Position numbers and translations under genes: made by a program
Shown here: in pieces, positions 1 through 13,705 of the stretch
Numbering within the stretch: the first letter of the stretch is position 1
Layout of the letters: the number at the start of each line of letters is the position of its first letter
Source of the DNA: Mansonella perstans
Taxonomy: Eukaryota > Nematoda > Chromadorea > Rhabditida > Onchocercidae
Assembly: GCA_037074765.1 (NCBI GenBank)
Contig: JBAMDO010000296.1
Span: 1 to 51,782 of the forward strand
Direction: 5' to 3'
Length of the DNA: 51,782 nucleotides
The notes under the pieces: model-generated
The model's database searches: none
Told to the model about the DNA's origin: nothing
Seen by the model: only the letters and a program-made list of their open reading frames with translations

Positions 1-1388
1 AAAAATCCAGTAAACTCGAGCAGGTGGATTTGATTCGGGTGGCGTACAATTCCGCTGATATGGATCACCTAAATCGACACGTATAACTTCCGGTTCAGCT
101 TTCGGAAAGTATCGTATCCCTGAAACAATAAGTGATAATTTTGATAAAGCAGTTATTGAAACAATATGAAGAAAAAGAAATTAGCAGAACCAATAGATTT
201 TCAAATTCCAATTCCTTCGTTTTATAAATTACACATGCATCTGAAATAAAATTATCCCAGATTCTAAAAATTCGTTGATACTTTTTAAATTTAGATCAAT
301 CGATATTTACGGTTATATATTGATTAATCTAAAGCAATTTGAAGTTTCTAATAGTGGAAATTTCCATTAAGCGACTAATTTCCGTAACATAGGTTATATT
401 TATCAAAAATATTCAGATTCAATTAACATAAATTTATTTATTATATATATACTAACATGTTTGCTTCAAAGTAATCGTCTCAGAGACAGCAGTACCATTA
501 TCATTTGTCGCCTCACACTGATAAACACCTTCATCAGCAGCAGTTAATTTAGAAAAAACAAATGACCCTTCAACTGGACGTTGAGCAATTCGATCCGAAT
601 ACATTGCTAAATTGAACGGTTTACCGTTCTTTTTCCATTTATACCTATAAATTCAAATCTTTTGAAATTAAGATTTAAACCATGTTCAATTCTTTTTATT
701 AATGTTTTTAACTTGAATTAAATTTAAATTCTAATTCATTTCATTGTTAGTTGATTTGAGTTTGCAAATTTTTTTTCAGATATTTTTATTCAAGTTAAGT
801 AATTCACATCTTACTAACGTATGATACGTAATTCATTGTTCATCATTAATCGTGCATATTCACGGTAAAACGCGAAAATGTTTCTTACGCTATATACAAA
901 TATTTTAATTTAACATTCAAGAAAAAACATACCTAGGAGGTGGATTACCATCAGCAATGCACCTTAATGTTCGTTCCTTTAAATAATCTAAGTTATGACC
1001 ATTAGAAGTCTGAGTTGATTCTAACGTAAAATAAATAGTTCGATCATTGGGCACATGTATAAAACGTGGCGGTGTCGGTATTATAGACCAATCAATTAAA
1101 TTACATTTTACTAAAAAATACATGAATATATGAAATATTTTTATTGATAAAATTTATACATTTCAAATTAGATATAAATTTATTTTACCCTTGTATTTCT
1201 TTTTCTTTTTGTCATAATTTGTCTATTCTAAATATTTAAAAGATTTTTATTAGATTTCAATCCATAAAATTATCAATTTCATATTCATTGGTACATTACA
1301 AAATAACACTGATGGAAGATAACTTACCACAACAAATGAAAATGAAGATCGGTAACCCATACAGCATAAACTTTGTTACTAACGCCAT
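1..1388 (-). CDS. L1CAM/neuroglian-family Ig adhesion protein, 5' part (partial)
   Basis: Cell-surface adhesion receptor of the L1 family; only the first 182 residues lie in the window. Exons on the minus strand are 1388-1328, 1110-933, 644-457 and 119 down to the left edge. All introns are GT-AG and phases join cleanly. The start is the first ATG after a CAG acceptor. Residues 1-20 form a hydrophobic signal peptide (MALVTKFMLYGLPIFIFICC). Ig domain 1 spans about residues 32-140, with Cys71 (TLRCIADGNPPP), Trp83 (KWKKNGKPF) and Cys123 (DEGVYQCEATN). Ig domain 2 begins at about residue 148, with Cys167 (NCTPPESNPPARVYW) matching the L1 Ig2 pattern of Cys, Pro-Pro and a YW core. Ig1 resembles Drosophila neuroglian Ig1 (recalled, not aligned). 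C. elegans has two L1 genes, sax-7 and lad-2; this fragment does not decide between them. The remaining Ig, FN3, membrane and cytoplasmic parts should lie left of the window. Confidence 0.85.
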
Positions 1389-1400
1389 TACGGCTGAAAA
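1389..1400 (-). promoter_or_regulatory. Probable trans-splice acceptor of the L1CAM-like gene
   Basis: A pyrimidine-rich run ending in TTTTCAG lies just before the first coding exon. The AG ends at 1394 and the ATG follows five bases later. No upstream coding exon was found, so a spliced-leader acceptor is the simplest reading. A cis-spliced untranslated exon somewhere in the desert cannot be excluded. Confidence 0.55.
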
Positions 1401-2300
1401 AAAGTTTTCCATTGTTTTGCGTTAATTGCACTTAAATGACCATATAAGAAAATTACAAAGCTATTTAATGAGATATTGCAGCATTAAAATATACAACTAA
1501 TTATTTATGGCAAATGTAAAGAATGATGGGATGAATAATTAGCTAGCAAATTTATGATAAACCTTTGATAACATAAAAAAACAAACAAACAAATAAATAA
1601 ATAAATAGATTTACTCCTAACATCTGAATGGTTACTCACAATAATCCTAATGAAAATATCAAGGCTATAAGCAATATTCCGGAATCAATTAAAAAATTCA
1701 TGTTTAAGACGGCTAATTAAACCAATTTGCTAATGTACCTTTTGCTTATCAAAGATACAATTTTACTGCAGAAAATTCGTTTACTTTTTACCGGAATGAT
1801 AATACAAGTAATCATCATTTATGCAATAATAACTGATAAAAAGTGATAAGTTCTACAAAACGGTAATAATTCAAAATTTTCATTTATTTTATTTTCAATG
1901 AATAAAGTATCACGAATAATATATCAAAATCTCTACTGGCAAAAGGAAAAAAATTAATTTTCAAATGCAAAATTCCAAAAAAAGTCATTACGAATATGGA
2001 GAAAAAAATTAGGAATAGAAATGAAATTAATAGATGTAATAATTCAAATTATTCTTCCCTGCAATGAGATCAACATATCAGAACAATTTATGGAAAATCT
2101 TATAAAGAGATCGATTCCAAAATGCTCTTCCTGCTACAAGTTTTCCCTCCTCTCCCTTCATTTCATTCCTTTTTCTTTTTTTGTTATACACTTTTTGCCT
2201 TCAGTAAAATATGAAGTATTAATGATCAAATTTTTCTGATCAAACAAAAAATTAGTAGAACAAGCAAGAACAAAAACTGAGAAATATCTGAGAAATTTTT

Positions 2301-2351
2301 CATTAAAATATATAAATTATTAGACTCATTAAAATATATAAATTATTAGAC
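2301..2351. repeat. 26-bp tandem duplication
   Basis: Two back-to-back copies of an AT-rich unit starting CATTAAAATATATAAATTAT. The first copy is 2301-2326; the second starts at 2327 and is identical over its 25 repeated bases. Confidence 0.85.
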
Positions 2352-2773
2352 GTAAAATGAAAAGCATATATCATAATGGCAAATTACTTTCTTTCCTTTC
2401 TTTTTAATCAATTTTTTCACATTAATCCAAATCAAATTAACTTTCAAATTAACTCTGTATTTTAATTAAGTGAATTTTTAAATGCTAAAAGAAAAGAATT
2501 CTGACCAATAAATGATTAAAGTTTGTCATCTAATGAAAGCATGCACTTAAATGATGTTGAAATTATAGCTTTATAATTGCTGGAAATACGGCTGATACTG
2601 ACCGATGGCTATTCCAGAAAAAATTGTGATAAATCAGTTGCTCCTGATGATTATTTTTTCTTTAGGATTTTGAAAAGATAAAGTAAAATTTGGTGGAAAC
2701 AAAAAAAGAATACAAATTGTATGAATTTGTTGCGAAATATTTGATTTTTTCCATTACCCAAATGAATCTTGGG

Positions 2774-2798
2774 TTTTTTTTTTTTTTTTTTTTTTTTT
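2774..2798. repeat. Poly(T) tract, 25 nt
   Basis: Uninterrupted T run. One of at least ten homopolymer A/T runs of 20 nt or more in the window; others are at 3099-3120 (A), 3537-3565 (T), 17772-17797 (A), 22928-22952 (A), 23446-23470 (A), 29394-29415 (A), 44331-44351 (T), 45025-45053 (A) and 49425-49451 (T). Confidence 0.9.
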
Positions 2799-3534
2799 AT
2801 GAAGAGATGAAAGATTCATTCTTCCTGAGGGAATTAATATCTTTTCAAAGCTTTTTTTCTTTTCTTTTCTAAGAGTTTTCATTTTTCTTTTTTTTGGCAG
2901 TGAAAGAGAAGTAGAAGAGATGAGAAATAGTGGACATGTAATTTTTCTGAAAATTTACACAAAATAAATTAATCTATGCATGAATTTTTATTGAAACATG
3001 CGCAAATGAATGAGTGACATACATAGCATGAGATTAAATGTATGTCACGATATTTAGGTTTGGTTTCAACAAGAACATTCCATTTTGAAATATATCACAA
3101 AAAAAAAAAAAAAAAAAAAACACAACCATCTAACGGTAGAAGCATGAGGTAACATTAGTAAGAGTAAAAATAAAGGAATAATTTATAAAATTTTGATAAG
3201 ATGTTTAGTTTGAGGAGAATAAACAATCACATTAAAAGTTTTAGGATATATTTTAGCTGAACCAAGTTTCGAGTTGTCTAAAAATTGTTTTTTTCAAAAA
3301 ACTTAGCAAGATATTTTGTGCTAACTAATACTAATTTCAACAAATGAATTTAAATTTCAAACAATAACATCTTTGATTTGAAAAATGAGGCTTGTTAAAA
3401 TATTGTAAAATGTTGTTGTAATTTTGTTTCTGCTGCTAAAAATGAAAATTTGCAAGAATGGAAAAAAAAGTGATGAAAATGTCCCTTCATCACTTACCTA
3501 GCTTAACTTCTTGCTTCCAAATTCGATGAAAATT

Positions 3535-3536
<2 letters not shown>

Positions 3537-3565
<29 letters not shown>
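3537..3565. repeat. Poly(T) tract, 29 nt
   Basis: Uninterrupted T run, one of the two longest homopolymers seen. A poly(A) of 22 nt lies about 420 bp to its left (3099-3120). Lengths of such runs are often unreliable in assemblies. Confidence 0.9.
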
Positions 3566-6500
3566 GTTTGATCTATCTGTGAAATGCACTTGAATTTCCC
3601 AGCTAAAATTCTTAAAAATTAATATAATTATTTCAGTAAAGAAAGATAAACCAGTTTGCAAAATTTCCAAAATACACCTAATGAAATTTGAATCATTTTA
3701 TGATTAAAAAATGGTTAGAAGTGTGTGTCATCTTAATGGTCCTTCTAAATTGGATAGCTATAGTATCGGAGTATTTAAGTACCTGATTGTAATGTAATAC
3801 GGAAACACTTAATAACTTTTTAGAAGATTACCGTACATCCTGTTATCATCCTACTGACCGGAATTTTATGCAACATTGACCTGAATTAATATTAACATGC
3901 AAGTTTAATTAAAGTAAAGATTTCAAGTGTACAAAAAAAAACATCAAAAATTGTTACACTTTCTATATTTTTAGCTCTGTGTACAATGATGTTGTACAAT
4001 GATATAACGTAGCGGCGCTTACAAAATCTTCCGATCACTTGATTCAGGAATCTTTGCGGTTTTGATGCAGTTATGTGAATTTGTGTAAAGTAACCACAGC
4101 AAAGATCAACCAGAATGAATACTTCATTATATTTTCATTCGCAAAAGACTAGAATTTGTTTTAATCTAAAATTAGTTAAACAACTGGATCATATTGATAT
4201 TATTATAGATACATAAAATTCTGCAAACACTAATAGAAAGTAATATTTTAATTTTGAATTAATACAAATAAAAAAGAATTCCGCAAAAAAAACTTGAAAA
4301 AATTGGAAAGAAAAGCTGGAAAAAAGTTGGAAATGAATGAAAAGAAAAAAATGAAACAAGTTTAATTAGTTCAAGGTAAGGTGCATAAGCTTCAATTCCT
4401 CTCATTTCACATATTTTTAAAATACAAGATAAGAAATGAGAAGAAATATCTAGAATGAAAAGAAAAAAGGAAACCGTAAGCTTAAAAATATTTTTCAAAA
4501 TGAGCAAAACGTTTACCCTTCTTTTGCTTTTTTTCAAACCTCTCTTTACTGACAATGGTTTTAAAAAAAAGCCATTAAAAAAAGAAACAAAACAATTTAA
4601 AATTTTAAACCTTGTCTCAACAAAAAAAAAAATTTTATTCAAAATGCCGAAAAAAAGAGAAAACACATTTTAAATAGTAATTAGTAATGATAATTTAGGT
4701 AAGAATGTTGTTTGAAAAAAATGATCAAAAAATGATAAATTTCATCATAATGATAGAATTGCATATTCCAAAAAAAAAATCTTCTATTCATTTTACTATC
4801 TTCCCTTCATCTTTTTTTCCTGTCTATCCATCCTTCCCATTCTTTCGTTCCTAAATTTTACCCAAAAACAAATCAACGACATTTTTGAACGCAACATTTG
4901 TTGCTCCATATACTAGTTAAGTAGGCAATTCTTAGAATGTTCGGGTAATTTCTGTTTGTTCATTTTTTTTCCCTTCATAAATTGTAATTCGAACAACATT
5001 ATAGCCAGCTGTTCCAATTTGTACAACATTCGTGTTCAAGTTCGTTTCGCTGACCAGTAACAATACAATCATTACTACTGGCCGACCTGTCCAGTTTATT
5101 TCCATCTCATTTCTCCATCTCAATTTTTCTTCTCTTTTTTTCATTTAACTCTAAAGCTTAAAAGCAATAAAAGTTGCTTGTTAGTCGTATCGTATTAATA
5201 ATGAAAGTATTGGTCAGTTTTGATATGACTGATAACTGTGTTGTTAGAAAACATTACCACAAATGTTTAAATTTTCATCTTTAAAATTAATTTTCAGAAC
5301 ATATCACTTTTAAGTCATATTCTGTTTGTTCTTTTCCATTGATTTTGATAATCTGATAAAATAATCATAACAGTAAAAAAAATAATTGAACAATAAAGGA
5401 TTAGAAAAAAAAAAAACAAAAAATCAAAAAAGCCAAGTTCGTAAAAACAGAATACGATCATATATATAATCATTATGATCTAGCAGATCACGAAACGTAT
5501 TCTTAATAAATATCATAAAAATGGAACGATATAAATAGTAGAAGCAAGCAGTAGAAGACGATCACGTCACGACAACCATGATGATGATCACGATTACGAT
5601 GACGATGAAGAAGTAGAACATTTGGTATTGTGTGTTGTTTGTGGTATTTAAAGAATGAAGGAGGTGATTGTACAATCAACAAAAAAGTTTCTGCATAAAT
5701 GAAACATTTTTTTTAGCCTAAATAACTATTGAAAAATCAAAAGGATGGGAAAAAATGAGATAAAAATAAAGTTGAAAAATTTGGAGCGAGCAAAAACTTG
5801 CAACTATAAAATACATTAAAATCTGGACAAAAGAAAAGAAAGTGGAATTTAAAAAGTGTAGAAATTTTCACTAAAATTAACTAAAAGGCAAATTTTAAAA
5901 TACGATCAGCAGGAGAAAATATTATTCACAGCGAAGTAATGGAGAATTTTTGATAGAGAAAAATATGGTTACTGGCTATTTGAATTCAAAAAAAAGAAGT
6001 AAGAAAAAGGAATGGTCTAAAATCAAGGATATAAAATTTGGTGTTAATCGCTTTTTTTACTAGACATTAATGTGTTACAAAATTGGTGATATTATCATCT
6101 ACATAGTGATAAGAGTTGAATGATGTATTTGAAAAGTTTGATTATATATGATGATAGAAAAAATCGATGAAACTCGGATACTGAGGTGTAATAATGTAGG
6201 TCATTCACTTACAGAAAATTTATGTATTAACATGAAGACAATAAGCGGTGTATTCTTTGATGTTATGCAATTGCCAAGTAAACAGTAATTGATGAGATTT
6301 CTTAGGAATGGGAATGGATGAAATTACGAATGAAAATTAGGAAATGTTCTCAAAGTTCAGCTTATCCAATTACCAAAACTGATGTTCATTATTAATTAGA
6401 TTCATTTTTAGTTTAGGAAAGATTTTAAATGGAAAATTCAAAGTAAAGAAAATTTCATAATTTAATCACTTGACTTAAATAATACTTTTTTATCTAATAT

Positions 6501-6844
6501 TATTCCTTTAACTAGTTAGGAAAAAAAGTAAACCTTTCTGCAACCTAAATAAGCACATAACAAAATATGAAACATAACTTAAACATCACAACATTTGTCA
6601 TTATTCAGCAGATGATTAGCTTAAAAATATTCTATTAATAAAACTGAAAAATCCAAAAACTCATCACTTGAAATTTTTTTAACAAACTTTTAATTAATTA
6701 AATTTTATAGAAAAGATAATTAAAAAATTGCTAAGATGACCAAAACCATAACAAATTGTATAATATTAATCGGTAGATGAATAAGTAAATTGATGCATTT
6801 TATTTAATGATGATATTTATTCTGTCTGGATAACCTTCAAAAAT

Positions 6845-6860
6845 ATTAATGTACATTAAT
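6845..6860. repeat. Perfect 16-bp palindrome
   Basis: ATTAATGTACATTAAT reads identically on both strands. In such AT-rich DNA this may be chance, but it could also be a dimeric factor site. Confidence 0.7.
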
Positions 6861-9800
6861 TTACCAAAACTTTTCCGGATATTTCCAATTGTCAGCTGTC
6901 AAACATAAATTATCCCCATTTATCCATCCGTTATTAATGATGGAAGTGATAATTATTTAAAAATATTTGCGTATGACCGATTAATTTTAGATGAAGGGAC
7001 ACACAGCAAATTTAACATTAACAATTATAAATGTGAGACTGAAAGACAAAAGAAGAATTATTGCAATTTGATAAAATGACAGCAGTTCATAGGTCATTAA
7101 AACAATAATACAAAGTTGCAAATGAAGCATAGCAAAGTCATCAAATGCATCATTTCCAAATAAACTATTACTATGTAAGGCAACCCATACGGCGGGAAAA
7201 TTAGAATCAATTGCCATCTGTTTTTCTCGTAGCTTTCATGACACGGTTCAATGAACACTGAACCGGAATAGTTAGTTGAACATTCAAATGAACAGAAAAT
7301 AATCGGAAATTGACAATAATTGAGAATGTCACTAATTGGAAACAAGAAAAACTGATCGAGTATTACTTTTTTAAAAGAAAAAAATCATGTTGGTTTTTAA
7401 AAAATTAAAAAAAGACATAAATTTTATGTTTTTTTTTGTTTTTGCATAATTTAACAAGAAAAAAAAATTAGTACAGTAATTCCAATTTCAATTTCAACTC
7501 CAGTGTTTCGTCACTCAATTCTACTTTCTGGTTTCTGATATTAATTTTGATTCCAATTTTTCTCGGCAAAAAACATTTTAATTCGATAAAAAAAGAAAAG
7601 AAAAATCGATCAAGGATGAATAATAATTTAGGAAAATTTGAGTCAAGTTTTCCGGAAAAAACGATTCAGATTTATTGAACATTATTAAAGTGCAGCATTT
7701 CATCATATTTTTATAAAACGAATGTTTATCTTTATTTCCTTACTTTTAATAACTTTCATGACATATGTAGAGAAGAATAATTAGGATTCAATAAAAACGA
7801 AAAAAAGTGCTTAAATATATTATCCTAAAAATTTTCGAAATATTAAGGGCCGTTCTTTAAATAACATCACGGCATTTGAGAGAAAATTGCTAAAAAAGAA
7901 CAAAAATTTGAAACGTTTCGAAAAGACTGCCAGAAAAAGCACAGTGAGAGTATACAAAGGTATATCCGATGATATGTCGGTTACTGATAACAATCATGAT
8001 GACTAGAGATAAGCTTAAGTAGAAAAAAAATGACCATGTGGCATTACAAATTTTTATTAATAATATAAGCATTATTCATTTTCTTAACCAATTTTTCAAC
8101 ATTTAACGAAGTTTCAAGATTTAAATAAAATATGCAATTCGAATAATTTAATTTGTACAACTTTTAAATTATTTTACATAGTGCTATTGCTACTACTATT
8201 ACTAACCGTATTAAAACAACTTCCTAAAATTTTCAGATCAAAATTTACAAAAATAAACGTTCATATCTAAAATTGAACTAAATGAAAAGTATAGAGAAAA
8301 GCACTAGATTGATCCATGAACAAATTTTCCTGACGAAAATTCAATTTTGCAAAGAAAAGAATAGCGTAAAATTGGGAGATTTTATAAGGAATGGTAAAAG
8401 AGTAATAAAGTTTATATATCTTTCACAATAATGAATTTGCACAGTAACTTAGTGTTTTATCAATCAATCAACTCAAATAAAAATAAAAGTATTATGCTAA
8501 AATAAGCAATATTTAAAAGAAAGAGAAAAAATATATCATTTTTTTGTCAAATATAATAAGAAATTATCATTAAAGGAAAATAATACTCTAACAAAAAAAT
8601 TTTAATGATGATAAGATACTGTTAACAATACAATTATTCTCCTGTTGTGTACTTTGGTCATTTATCCTCTTCCGATCATCTTATCCATAGATTCACTTAG
8701 TGAAAAAAAAAGAACAAAAAAAAGGAGAATGTAGTAAAGAATGGAAATATGTTTTATAAGTTCAAGAAAAAACAAGAAACGGAAGAAAAGAAAAGGGAAA
8801 AATGAAAGGAAAAAATAGAAAAATAGAAGAAAAAAGGTGAAATTGGCAATTATTTAATAAGCAAAAAAAAAAACTTTTTTTTTAAAAAGTAATGTTGTCA
8901 ATTGAAATTGAAGGTCATTTTCAGTTATCGCCCTCGGTTCTATTCAAATACTTCAAAAGGTCATAAACACCATCATGTTCTTTTTTCGGGTATTGAGTAA
9001 GCAAAGAAATATTTTTATGAAAAAAAAAAGAAAAAAAAATACTATTGATTTTTCTCGTAGATTTTAGCCATTTCTATTCCAAATGGATAACTTATTAATT
9101 AAAATCTTTGCTGTATAACATGCTAATTAAAATCTTCCTTCTACAATTCTAATTAAAATTTTTATTGCATAACATATTAATGTACATTTCGCTATTTTAG
9201 AAGAGCAATTCATAAAATGTGAAATTGTTTCTTACTAGATGAAAAGTATCATACTGATTGATTAAATGTTAAATTATCACTGATAAAACTATGATTGAAT
9301 TAGCTTAGAACAGAAATATGAAAAGAATGTATAGTAGCATGAATAAAAAATAATATGGGATGATAATGAAGAAACTCATTCTTCTAGTCATTTATATCGA
9401 TGATTGATCACTAAATTACTCACTCATCCATTACCCTTTCGGTCATCACAAACAATGCTAGTACTATTATCTTATTAACTAACTTTAATTTAATTAGTAA
9501 AACAAATGACAAGATGTTGGGAATTAGATAATAGAAAATGCATACCATTTGAAATTATTAGAAATAACGATTGAAAATTTCTATAACAATTGATATTAAT
9601 GATTCAAATCAAATTTTATCTAAATCAAATTAAAACTAGAAATTAAAAATAAAAAAGAAGTAACCAAAGGATGAAAAAAATTCATGAAGTGTAAATGATT
9701 TTAACTTTTCCTCAATTTCATTTTCATTGATTTGATTTTGCTTTTTCAGTATGTCTAATAAAATGAGAATGAGGTAGACAACTTCAAGGACACATTCATG

Positions 9801-10334
9801 AACATTCGTTTTCATTCAAAATTAAGCTTTACATTTTTGATAAAATTTGTCATTTAAATTATCATTTCAAAAATTGTTTTAAATTGTAAACTTGATACAA
9901 TTTTTTTCAATAAAGAACGTGAATAATGAAATTAATAATTATTATACAAGCATCCTTTATTTAATTAAATGCAAAATTTCGATAAAATTTGTTTTTAATT
10001 ATCATACTATATTTATCATGCACTTTTCACTTTTTTTAATCATAAAATTTTAATAAATTTTGCCAAATAATACAGATTTTAAACAAACATAAAGTTTTTT
10101 TTCCACTGGACAATTTGTACTGCCAAAATGTAACAAGTTTTAAAAAAATTAACAAAAATAACTAATCAAGACGAAACTTCATTAATTGCAGAACGAAAAA
10201 TCAAATTAATCAATTAATTAATGAAAAATAAATAAATTATAAAAGAATCAAGAGAAAAATAGTAAATTATAAAACAATCAAAAGTTACGATGAGTATGAT
10301 CCATTTGTTTTTGTGATATTAAATTAAACACTTC

Positions 10335-10354
10335 CTCTAATCAATAGATTAGAG
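10335..10354. repeat. Short hairpin, 8-bp arms and 4-nt loop
   Basis: CTCTAATC and GATTAGAG flank a 4-nt loop (AATA). No gene is adjacent, so a terminator or RNA role is not supported. Confidence 0.6.
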
Positions 10355-12142
10355 AAGGAGATTAGAAAAAAAAAAAAAACTATGCAAATGAAGTATAAAA
10401 GTAACCAATGTCCAGAATGCTTAACATTGACCTATCAACGTTTTCTTTTTCTTTTATAATCCTTATCCATTGATTAGTTTTTTACATAACAACGTTAAAA
10501 GAAAAAAGTAGGAAATTCCTTTCAAATGATACAATTTTGTTCCACTTTTGCTGGAACAACTGTTCACTTTTTTTTTTTTTTTTTTGAAACCTTATTTATT
10601 TTTACTACGGAATTTCTTTTTGTCACTCTACCTAACCTGAATCATCCAACTGTCTGTTATTTCATATTTGCTTCATTATTCTATCATATAATTTAAATGA
10701 TTTCTCTCATTAGCTAATATCATTTTGCTAATTTTTTTTTTTGATTAAAACGATGACAAATTATACTTTAGCTACGATAAATTATAGCTTAACTTTTTGT
10801 AATAAAAAGAAACAATCATTTATGTTTGTAACTATAATTATATTATTTTTTAATTTATATAATTCTATTTTATAAATGAAAATTACAAAAATTAATATTA
10901 TTAATAAATGAATGATCGTTTTAAAAAAATAATAAACAGAAAATTTTCCTTTCTTTCTCTTTTTTTTTTTTTTTTTTTCAACAATTTGTATAATACTTTT
11001 ACGATTGATTAATTGAAATTGTAAGAATGCTTCTTTGATTTCCGTACAAAATTTCAAAAATTTATTTCAAAAAAAAAAATTCGGAAAAATTGAACATTTT
11101 TTTTTTTTTTTTTTTTGAAAAATTGAACGGATCTTAAAGTTTGCATCCCCCATTTAACATTTTCAACGGTATTATGGAAACGTTGAAGATATATATGTGA
11201 TACTTGATAGGGTGGAAGACAAAAATGGACAAAGTTAAGGATTGAAGAATGATGAGAAATGAATGATTGTTAGAGAAATAATCATAACTTTAGGGGAAAA
11301 AAAGAAAAAAAAAAAAAAAAAATATTAGCGTTAAGTATGGAATGATACGGATAGATAGTAAGGTCGTTGCAAAAATGATCGGAAAGGTACAAAAAGGAAG
11401 AAAAATGATGGGACAAAAAAGAGAAAGGGAAAAGATGAATGAAGAGTAAAAAGATAGAAAAGATGAAAGAAAGAGAGGATAAGAAAGAAAAAGAAATGGA
11501 AGAATACTCATAAAAGTATCACAAAATCACAATGAATGAAATTACGACAAGAAAAACGGTTTAATTAAGGTATGCAAGGTTGAAAAAGAGCAATATTAGC
11601 GATTATCGCCATCATCACCCATATCATTCCTTTCCTCCTTTTCTAGCTTTTTCTCCTCTCTCTTTCTCTCATTCTTTTCCGACTCTTCACTCCTTATTAC
11701 AACATTTTCAAATTTTGATGACAATTTTCAAAAATTTTACAATTCAACTAAATTGAAAAAACAAATTTTGATAAAAAATTTCAAATTTATATGATAAAAT
11801 ATTAATATATCTTTAATATACATGCAATTTTATTAAAAAATATTCAACAATTTTCAAAATTTGAATTATTTAATTTCATTTTCAAAAATAAGAAATTAAG
11901 AAAGTTTATTAATTTCCAGATATAATTAAGGAAAAAAGGAAAAAGGAAAAAAAAAAATTCAACATTTTTCTAATTATTTGCTTATTTATAGTATTTTATT
12001 GATAAGTTTATTTTTTAAAGATTAAATCTTTAAATAGAAACATCGATCTAGAAGCTGTTCAAATTTCAAGTAAATGCAACACTTTGTTTTTGAAATTATG
12101 AAAGTTGCTATTTCATAATTGATTTATCTCTCCTTTTCTCTT

Positions 12143-12171
12143 TCTAACGTCAAATTAATAGTGACGTTAGA
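12143..12171. repeat. Inverted repeat with CRE-like half sites
   Basis: TCTAACGTCA and TGACGTTAGA form perfect 10-bp arms around a 9-nt spacer. Each arm contains a TGACGTTA-type bZIP (CREB/ATF-like) core in opposite orientation. The repeat is seen directly; a regulatory role is inferred. Confidence 0.65.
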
Positions 12172-13435
12172 GGTTAATGGCTAACAAGTAGCAATACTGA
12201 AATTATTCCTGAATAACAATAGAAACAGAAATTAGCCAATTACAGAATAAATACTAATATTGATTATTGATTTCTGAATATCTCCGTTTCATGATTTCTG
12301 TAACTGTGAATTTTCATCAATCAAATTTTCAGCATTTATTTAAGCCATATATTATTATCAACATATGTTGTCTGCAAATGCGAATAAGAAATCAGTAAAT
12401 GAAAATATTTTTAAATCAATTAAGAATGGATGAGAAGAAAAAAATAATTCGAACAATAAGGGATATTAAGTTTTGAGTACCAAATTTTTGTAAACTTAAA
12501 CATTTTAATGTGGGAAACCTTTATTTTTTTTTTTTTTTTTTTTTGATAGCTTTTGTATTATTTTTTAAAAATAATTTTTATAAAAAATTTAGGCCAAAAT
12601 GAGCCAAAGATTATGCATGCAAGAAATTAAATAGTGAAAACTAACAAACAATTCATTTTTTCTTAATATATATAATTTGACTTCACCATCCCGCACTTCC
12701 CATTTCTTATTCATTTTTAATCCGGTTTTTCTTTCCAGTTCATTCTTAATCCGGTTCTTCTTTTCCTTTTTTTCTTCCCAGTCTCTTCCATCAAAAAATA
12801 ACATTTAAACTCAACAATGCCCCTAATTGATTAGCTATTTTATAAGCATTCCGTTCAAAAAATGATAAGATCAAACATCAGTTATGATTGAAACAAAAAA
12901 ACTTCTAAAATCCGATATTTCTGTTTAATTATTAAATTTGTTTTTCTTTTTAAGTAAAGAAAATTAAATTGCATCATTTATTACCAACTGGAAATTTTTT
13001 TCTTTTCCTCTGGAAAAACTTTGTGTATCCGAAATTTCAAATATTAAAATACAAATCAGAAAGTAAGATTGAAAAAGTTTGAAATAGTCAGAAAAAAAAT
13101 TAATTCAATTAATTGTTTGTGAAACAAAAAATTCTTGACCTAAAAAGAAGTGACAAATTTGAAATGATTCTACATTTAAAGATTATCAAAGAATATTGTC
13201 AAAATCGTATCTGATTGGAAAAAGATGGAGAGATAACGTGAAACACGATGTTTATTGCTTCTAAAAAAAAAAAAAAAAAAACGATTCCATTAAAGTCAAT
13301 GAGTGATAACGAACCATTCTTGAGATAAGTCAAGAGCCGTAAATCATAAAAGTGTTGATTATTGTTCGCGTCGCATATCAGGACATGATAAACTCTTTTT
13401 TTCCGGTCTCTATTTCCCTATCTCAGTAACAACAG

Positions 13436-13705
13436 TAGCAATTAATGATGACAGTGATAGCGGTAGTAATAATAATAATGGTAATAAAAATAATAAGTGA
13501 TGATAGCAATAATAATGGTGATAATAATAACAGTTATAATGATAATAATATTAACCACAATTAATAATAAAATAATAACAGTTGGTAATAATACTATTAC
13601 CAGTGATAACACTAATAAAGTAATAATAATAATTATGACAATATCAACATCAACAATTAGAAATGATGTAATTATAATAATAATAAAAATAACAATAAAA
13701 ACATA
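13436..13705. repeat. Degenerate AAT/TAA trinucleotide repeat
   Basis: About 270 bp dominated by TAATAATAA-like triplets with interruptions. Translated, it gives an Ile/Thr-rich open frame that I regard as an artefact. Confidence 0.8.

Larger units (their letters stand above)
1394..12120. other. AT-rich intergenic desert, left part; no gene seen
   Basis: No open frame here shows a recognisable domain, a signal peptide joined to splice signals, or a plausible exon chain. The stretch holds long T and A homopolymers (2774-2798, 3099-3120, 3537-3565, with shorter ones near 10568 and 11099), a 26-bp direct duplication at 2301-2351, a perfect 16-bp palindrome at 6845-6860 and an 8-bp-arm hairpin at 10335-10354. 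Three near-copies of a CTAATTAAAAT-like word occur at about 9095-9165. Short open frames such as the minus-strand one at 4932-5144 match no family I know. Confidence 0.6.

Noticed and set aside
4932..5144. 70-codon minus-strand open frame with a hydrophobic stretch
   Set aside because: No known domain, no exon chain and no acceptor joined to its start. The length is expected by chance.
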